64,000 bases of DNA from Asparagopsis taxiformis (Eukaryota; Rhodophyta; Florideophyceae; Bonnemaisoniales; Bonnemaisoniaceae), in assembly GCA_030407315.1 (NCBI GenBank), contig JALQPE010001722.1, forward strand, positions 62,001 to 126,000, in the 5' to 3' direction. The notes under the pieces were generated by a model. The model was given only the letters and a program-made list of their open reading frames with translations, did no database searches and had not been told where the DNA came from. The position numbers and the translations under genes were made by a program. This document shows, piece by piece, positions 58,564-64,000 of this stretch (position 1 is its first letter; every line of letters starts with the position of its first letter).

Positions 58564-59034
58564 ATGTCTCTCAGACTTCGTAACCGACTATGGAATGGTG
58601 TGGCCGTATTTTGCGCCTCTCGTCGACGCTCTGCAGAGGTAATGTATACGTTGCTGTGCGCCCAAGTGGGCCTTGGTAGATCCAATGAAATTTTGCTCGA
58701 CTTGGGCGATGGCAGTCAGCTCGGACAGCAAGCCAAGAAGCGTGGTACAGATGCAAAAGCTGTCAGTATTATTGTTACACTGCCTCAGGTTCTATTGACC
58801 TATTTGGTCACCTGTGATGATGGCAGTTGGATTGATGATACAAGCCTTTTTTCATTGATGAATTTGACACGTCCACTCTGTCCATTTGGGAAGAAATTAT
58901 ACTCTCCATGCCCACTGGGCATGGAGTACAATACGACTGGCAGTCGTATTGTAATGTGTTTATTTTCCAAGGAACTGGATATCAACGACCGTGAGCTCGT
59001 GCCTCTATGGATAGAACGCTATAATTCTAATTAG
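58564..59034 (+). CDS. Unrecognised ORF across the left arm/spacer boundary
   Basis: 156 codons from ATG 58564; the frame is open from 58432 inside the arm. Starts MSLRLRNRLWNG, with mixed hydrophobic and charged composition, no signal peptide and no motif I know. Two adjacent perfect hairpins (58904-58953) fall inside it, which is unusual for coding DNA. It may be an exon or a chance frame. Confidence 0.3.
   Translation: MSLRLRNRLWNGVAVFCASRRRSAEVMYTLLCAQVGLGRSNEILLDLGDGSQLGQQAKKRGTDAKAVSIIVTLPQVLLTYLVTCDDGSWIDDTSLFSLMNLTRPLCPFGKKLYSPCPLGMEYNTTGSRIVMCLFSKELDINDRELVPLWIERYNSN
58904..58953. other. Two adjacent perfect hairpins
   Basis: CTCCATGCCCA/TGGGCATGGAG (11-bp stem, 1-nt loop, 58904-58926) is followed directly by TACAATACGACT/AGTCGTATTGTA (12-bp stem, GGC loop, 58927-58953). 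Confidence 0.95.
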
Positions 59035-59089
59035 TCCGCAGGGTGCTACTTTTCTTCTAGATCGCATTGAGAGGTTGCAAAGGTTCCCG

Positions 59090-59533
59090 ATGTTGCGAAC
59101 TTTTGCGTACAATGCTGCCAGGCATGAGAGTCCTGTGCAATTGTCTCTCTCAATGTTGAGAGACATGACTCAGGAGCTGCAGAATTTATCCAGTAACTTT
59201 GTTCCAACTTATTCAGAGTGTTTTTTGCATGGTATCAAGATGATAATGGTTGAGAATCCTGCTGAACTCCAATTTGGAATCGTGGAGGAGGCCGAATACG
59301 CGGACTCCGCGTCACTCATTGTTGCAGACGCAAAGCTCACAGAGGCAACAGTACGCTCCAGGAGCAAGCGAAGAACACGCACAGAACGGAAGGAGAGAAC
59401 CGGTGCCTCTCTTGCTGCGGCTAGAAAGAGAACAGGGGTTGCCTTTGCAGATTCTCTTTTATTCCCAGCCATTTTTGTAGCGAAGGGCAAACGTGAGGCT
59501 GAATCTGCTGCTGGACCTCATCGAGCTCCGTGA
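59090..59533 (+). CDS. Unrecognised ORF in spacer
   Basis: 147 codons from ATG 59090. MLRTFAYNAARHE, then LSLSMLRDMTQELQNLSS, a central acidic part and a very basic RSRSKRRTRTERKERTG run (about residues 87-105) that could be a nuclear signal. No family recognised. It may be a fragment of the same gene as the ORF ending at 59034, in another frame. Confidence 0.35.
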   Translation: MLRTFAYNAARHESPVQLSLSMLRDMTQELQNLSSNFVPTYSECFLHGIKMIMVENPAELQFGIVEEAEYADSASLIVADAKLTEATVRSRSKRRTRTERKERTGASLAAARKRTGVAFADSLLFPAIFVAKGKREAESAAGPHRAP

Positions 59534-60879
59534 TCGCATCGTTTCCAGTTACTACTTTTCCGACAACTCTTCCACGATGAAATTAGCAGTGACCAACGAT
59601 CGCCAATTCACTGCCTATTCTAGATACTTGGGTCAATATTGTACTGTGTAGATAGTTGATGCATGCTCTGGAATAGTTTATCACACTCTTTCCGACTTGC
59701 ATCTATGGGCGTTGTTAATATCATCTGAAAGCGGCGGAGACCTCGAAGCGTTGCGTTTCATCTCAATTGCAGTGTTTTTTCTGCAAACGCAGCAGTACAA
59801 TGGAATGCTTTCCAAGGAGAAACCAAGACTTGGACGTCACCTGAAGCAGAGAAGTCATTATCATCGAGTGTATCGTCAGGAGAGTTGTTGGATGAAGCAA
59901 TACTCAAAAATGAGCCAGGCAACAAAATCGCCAACGCGTTTTTGCTCTGCGAATGTTCGGCCAACAAACTGAACCCGAAAGTGTCATATCAAGAGGGGAA
60001 CACATGTCGCACAATTGCCACTCCGGAGCTCAGCGTAAAGTCGTTCCACTATTGTTCTAAGACAAGTCAGCTGTGGATTTTAGGACAGAAAAGGCGTGAT
60101 CTGAACCACATAGACCTCATCGCCGACGATACTGACCTGGGAGCACGCGACAAACTCGCGCTACCGATGCTCTCGACAGCATTCTGATCAGAATGGCCTG
60201 GGCAACGGACAGGGAATGATCGCAGCGCAGGGATGGGGGCCGAGAAGTTTACGATGTGTTTTCATCACAGCTGACCCCGACAAGTTAACCATCGCGAAAT
60301 TATTTTACGAAATGCTATTGTCGTTATGTCTGAAGGTGTTCCAGGACAACGCGGAGTTGTATCTGGGGCAGAACGCGGCGGGAGGATGATTGACGCGATG
60401 TGGACGGCTTACATGTAGAACAGTAACGGGGTCACGAACGGGAGCAATAATGTAGAAAAGGTGGTGCAGAGGAATTATGTCGAGGAAATCGCAGAGGCGG
60501 TCGTACAGGCGCGGAAGCGGGTACACGAGATTGTTACAAAGCTGATGATTATTGTTCAATTTGAGAGCCTTCTGCGGTCACAGTTGTGATGCGCCGAGTC
60601 GACCAAAGCGTAAATTGTTGGTGTCTCGTCCAGTGCGGCCTCCACGTCGCGTCTGGTGACGTTACAAGTCTGGGAGACATGCTGACATTGTAAACATCAC
60701 CAGCGTGTGAAACAGCCAATGGGCGAGCAGAATGTGTGTTGAGACAGGTGTCCGGAAATGGGGTCGAGAGGCACACAGAAAGGCTGAACGCAAGATTGAC
60801 CAAACGCCCCACACCACAACACGCTCCCGACTATTTTTCCAACATACACTTTCATGGATCAAGTCGCTAATCGTAATCC

Positions 60880-62211
60880 ATGACAAACACACATCAATTC
60901 ACCCTCGCCAACGTGCATCTCGCTTTGCCCACACTCGACCGCGGCACAAAAATATCGCAAGCCGATCGTTATCTCACCGCCGTGCGTCATTCCCAATCAA
61001 CATGTTCCATATGCGCACAATTGATCAACACCGATGCGACGCCACACGCGCTTCTGTTCGCCGCCACTACGCTGCATCGTCGATTCCAAACCGATTGGTT
61101 GATGTTCACCGATGACCCACAACGCATCTACGCCTTATGAATCCCGCCTCGTGCCCTCGCGCTCGCGCTCCACCACCCCTCTGCCCTCTATTTCTTCGCG
61201 CGCGCATGCGCCTTTGCGATGGCACATTTTCAATCGTCGCTGCGCATCTCCATGTGGCTCGACCCCCGCTGCGTACTCGCCGACGAACAGGTGCGCATAT
61301 TTCACGTCATGTCGGCCGTCATGCTCGAGTATCAACACGCCGAGACGCAGCCTTTGCACCGCTTTTGTGCCACAAATGCACACGTTGTTCAGCAGACGCC
61401 TCTCTTCATGATGGCCAATTTGCAGGCCAATCTTCCTGCCCATCTTGACCATGCGGCTTTGCGTAATGCCCGTGCCGCTGTCTCTTGTTTACAAGCCTGG
61501 CAGGCCTATTCGAGCGACCCGACTATTCTGTCGACAATCATCGCCGCGATTGGTATCCCGCAAATTGCAGAACATGCCGCTGCCGCGCTGTGCGATGTCA
61601 TCGGTTATTCGCAAACTTCTCATCAGCTGTTGCACATGATTTGCACCCAACTCAAGTCTTCTTTTCATGCCGCGCAGGACACGCCAGACCCGGATCCTGT
61701 TCATCGTGCGATTGCAGAGGTTATGTGCGACCTTTCGGATGCGAATGCCGGCGAATTGACGCAACACAAATCTGCGGAAAGCAACGTCGTTGTGGACGCC
61801 TGTTCGCAATTATTGGCGACGTGTTTGAGAGTTAGCGATGAAAGGGCTTTTTCTCGCTGCGGCTGACGGGTGGGCGTGTTGATTTGTGACTGCACTGCGA
61901 ATACGCCTTATGGAAGTCATCACAAACTGTCTGCCTGTCCAGTAGCAGCGGTTATGGTTTTGTTGATGGAGCGTATGAAAATATCGTCGTTGCCCACCGA
62001 TGAGGATCGTCTGGATGAATTTTGGCATTGCGAAACTGATCAATGTTGTATTCTGGATCTGCTTCTACAGGCGTTGTTGTTCCTAGGTGCCGGGACTTAT
62101 GTGAATATTATTACACCGCACATCATGACGAATGCCGTTGAAGATTCGAAAAAAGCTCTTCATGCGATGTTGGTTTCGATTTCAGTCGCGAGTGAAGCAG
62201 GCGATTTGTAA
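60880..62211 (+). pseudogene. Decayed importin-13/transportin-3-like gene, right arm
   Basis: Same gene as 57034-58364. In this arm one single reading frame can be followed from ATG 60880 to 62211, interrupted by TGA (61138-61140) and TGA (61864-61866) and ended by TAA (62209-62211). Beyond the TAA the same frame stays open to another TGA at 62419. It has one more T than the left arm in a T run near 61852. The segments on both sides of the stops fit one HEAT-repeat protein, so I read the stops as later mutations. Confidence 0.5.
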
Positions 62212-62421
62212 TCGTATTCTGAGCGCTCATGTGCGCTGATCTTTTCGACGCTGTCTACAATTTTAGACATCCTTGACAAACATCAAGACTCCTACTTTTA
62301 CACGCATTATACAATCTGTAAGATAGCTCTCTCAGCTCTACGACCATTCTCATACATGCTGGCAACAAGTGTGTTGGATACACTTTTTCACAGAGCAATG
62401 AAGCGTGCGGTTACGGAATGA

Positions 62422-63399
62422 TTGATCATGTCGGGGAAGAGTCGTCTTAATTACTACTCGAGTTGGGCAATTAGGGGAATAGTGATTAATGTTACCGTGC
62501 GTCTTCCTTTCGCAATAGCACCCCGTCGTCCAGCGTCTCCACCCCTCGTTCTGCCACATGACGCGCTCATACGCGCACCTCCACAGAACTACTCGTCCTC
62601 GCTCATGAGCTCCATGGTGCTTTAGAAGACCTTACATATGTCTTGGATGAACTGCAAGCAGCTACAGCTGCTTCGAGCTGCGAATTATTAGTGCTTGTGA
62701 CAAAGGTGAATACGGATAACACCCACGATGGTATCCTACTCGGAGGCTAGAGATTGGCCGAAGATATGCAAAGAATTGTTGCAGAGAATGACATTTTCAA
62801 TGCAATCAGTTTAGTAGGGTTCTTGTTGGGTGGTTTGTATGTGCGGTACGCAGCTGCAAAGCTATACAATGAGGAAACGGGTCTGGTTGCGGACTTGATT
62901 GGACGCCGATTTATCGCGGTTGCAAGTCCGCACCTTGGGATGCACAAGTTTTGGGGTTTATCGGCTCATTCCGGACGGCTTAATGGGAATGGCGGAAAAT
63001 GTTTTCGGCGAAACGGCGAGGGAGTTGTTATTAAGAGATGAAGATGGATTGCTGGTCGCCATGTCGAGTGATAATAACATATTGGGATTGAAATTCTTGT
63101 CGGCACTGCGCGCATTTGAGAAGAGATATTTGTATGCAAACGTTCGCAACGACTTTATGGTCAAATATGTAACAGCGGCGTTTGAACCCTCGGTACAGAT
63201 TATGAGTGGTGCTGAAGTGGAGGACATTGTACAGCAGGGTGGTGTGAGAATGAAGTGCAGGCAGTGCACATGGTTGAGGAGGATTATGACGAGAAGGGAT
63301 GCCGTATTTTTATGCGGTTCAGATATTAGGAAGATGGTGGAGATGGGGAGAGATTGGGGCGTGGAGAAGTTACTGAAGAGGGGCGAGAGGAAGAGTTAA
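62422..63399 (+). pseudogene. Decayed DUF676 serine esterase/lipase, right arm
   Basis: Same gene as 55914-56823. Further damage here: one C missing near 62581 (frame lost right before the HELHG motif) and one A missing near 63237 (C-terminal frame lost after EDIVQQG). The Leu in place of the catalytic Ser and the TAG after ILLGG are shared by both arms, so these arose before the duplication or were spread by gene conversion. Confidence 0.8.
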
Positions 63400-64000
63400 T
63401 GAGCAAGAGATTGCACGCAATTGGGTGGACAGTTGTCGCAGTAGATTTCCCTTTGCCACTGCCAATCGCTCATAATTACATAGTAGCCATGTCGAGAAAA
63501 CGCCATCCATACATGGATGAATGCGAGCGGATGGATGATGGTACAGTTATATTGACGGGAATTCTAATCTAACATTCAACATCGTACCCGAAGTACACCT
63601 CAACAATCTCCTCGGTTAATTTATATCGCTATATCACCAACAATAAACGGATATGATGCTGTCCATCAACTGTGATTCTATAGAATCACATTATAATGTG
63701 TTTAACCATAAAAATATAGTATGTGAGTGATCAAGTGGTACGAAACTTAGGACTGGGCACGTCAGAAGAGCTCTAGGGTAGGTAGGAGACTATAAACTGG
63801 TGCGATAAGATGGGTTTTCACCCACCACCGCCCGCGAACGTCACACCCGTCTCCGCACATGGCTTCGTGGCATCGATATGCGGGCAGAGAGCGTCGTCCA
63901 AGGGAAAACGTATTTTCCGTGATTCACTCGATGTGCCACCCAACCAACACCCCCGTTTTCCACTGCACGTCCCATCACTTCAATGAATGAGACGACAATC

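Larger units (their letters stand above)
55240..58580. repeat. Large inverted repeat, left arm
   Basis: Reverse complement of 60663-64000. Paired positions sum to 119,240-119,245 along the whole arm. I see only single-base or two-base indels, mostly in short homopolymers. Inner end: AGCATGTCTCTCAGACTT at 58561-58578 versus the complement of 60663-60684. The outer end lies at or left of 55240. Confidence 0.97.
58581..60662. other. Spacer of the large inverted repeat
   Basis: 2.08 kb present once. The two importin-like pseudogenes point away from it, so it includes their shared upstream region. It holds two unrecognised plus-strand ORFs and tandem hairpins; 59534-60662 has only short frames without motifs. 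Confidence 0.7.
60663..64000. repeat. Large inverted repeat, right arm
   Basis: Reverse complement of 55240-58580; still matching at the last base of the window, so the arm is longer than seen. Confidence 0.97.

Noticed and set aside
60880..62418. TGA as sense codon or selenocysteine in the importin-like gene
   Set aside because: TAA and TAG also interrupt the same region and a neighbouring gene has lost its catalytic residue, so simple decay fits better.
55240..64000. Palindromic sequencing artefact (read folding back on itself)
   Set aside because: A fold-back artefact gives little or no spacer; here 2.1 kb of unique DNA separates the arms. Assembly error is still possible and is listed as a check.
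1..64000. tRNA, rRNA or other structured RNA genes
   Set aside because: I found no cloverleaf with a conserved T-loop and no rRNA-like stretch by eye; a covariance-model scan was not possible.

Overview
The window looks like nuclear DNA of a multicellular eukaryote with compact, intron-poor genes. My best guess is a florideophyte red alga (Chondrus/Gracilaria type). The reasons are very long uninterrupted NB-ARC/WD40/TIR genes, short-LTR copia elements, a chromodomain gypsy element, and Plavaka-like and Tudor-bearing retroelement proteins. There is no bacterial operon structure. The organism is an inference; no rRNA or other diagnostic marker is present.

Layout. (1) 1-4661: 3' part of a CpG-rich gypsy-like LTR element with a 350-bp tandem duplication, a long ORF on the antisense strand and a probable 3' LTR. 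It abuts a 5'-truncated copia element (4662-6884) whose RT/RNase H frame is open. (2) 6885-22281: a locus with two tandem minus-strand NLR-like genes. Their architecture is NB-ARC, helical linker, WD40 repeats, C-terminal TIR, and they are separated by duplicated noncoding blocks. One paralogue starts MGNCC (likely membrane-anchored); the other has lost that leader. (3) 22282-40152: a copia element with 113-bp LTRs, split by a complete 12.46-kb Ty3/gypsy chromovirus (24945-37402, 683-bp LTRs, GATAA target duplication). The gypsy element has gag and pol joined at TAATG and a second long antisense ORF homologous to the one in region 1. (4) 40153-42480: a third copy of the noncoding blocks that surround the NLR genes, but no NLR gene. 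(5) 44446-49653: remains of two further LTR elements; the second is a copia-type gag-pol with a Tudor-like domain, cut off in RT. (6) 49654-52240: two minisatellites, then a minus-strand array of tiny, evenly spaced splice-site-flanked blocks (18 and 12 nt) that share one open phase, and a 61-bp hairpin. (7) 52241-54830: a Plavaka-type transposase fragment and a 185-bp repeat in two copies. (8) 55240-64000: a large inverted repeat (arms of at least 3.34 kb, nearly identical, 2.1-kb spacer). Each arm carries a decayed importin-13/transportin-3-like gene and a decayed DUF676 serine esterase gene.

Most of the window is mobile DNA. The two NLR-like genes are the clearest host genes, probably intracellular receptors whose TIR output is at the C-terminus. 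The strongest candidates for something undescribed are the conserved antisense gene of the gypsy elements, the micro-exon array at 50489-51445, the NB-ARC-WD40-TIR pair, and a 49-nt-spaced duplication of the LTR start shared by two different copia elements.
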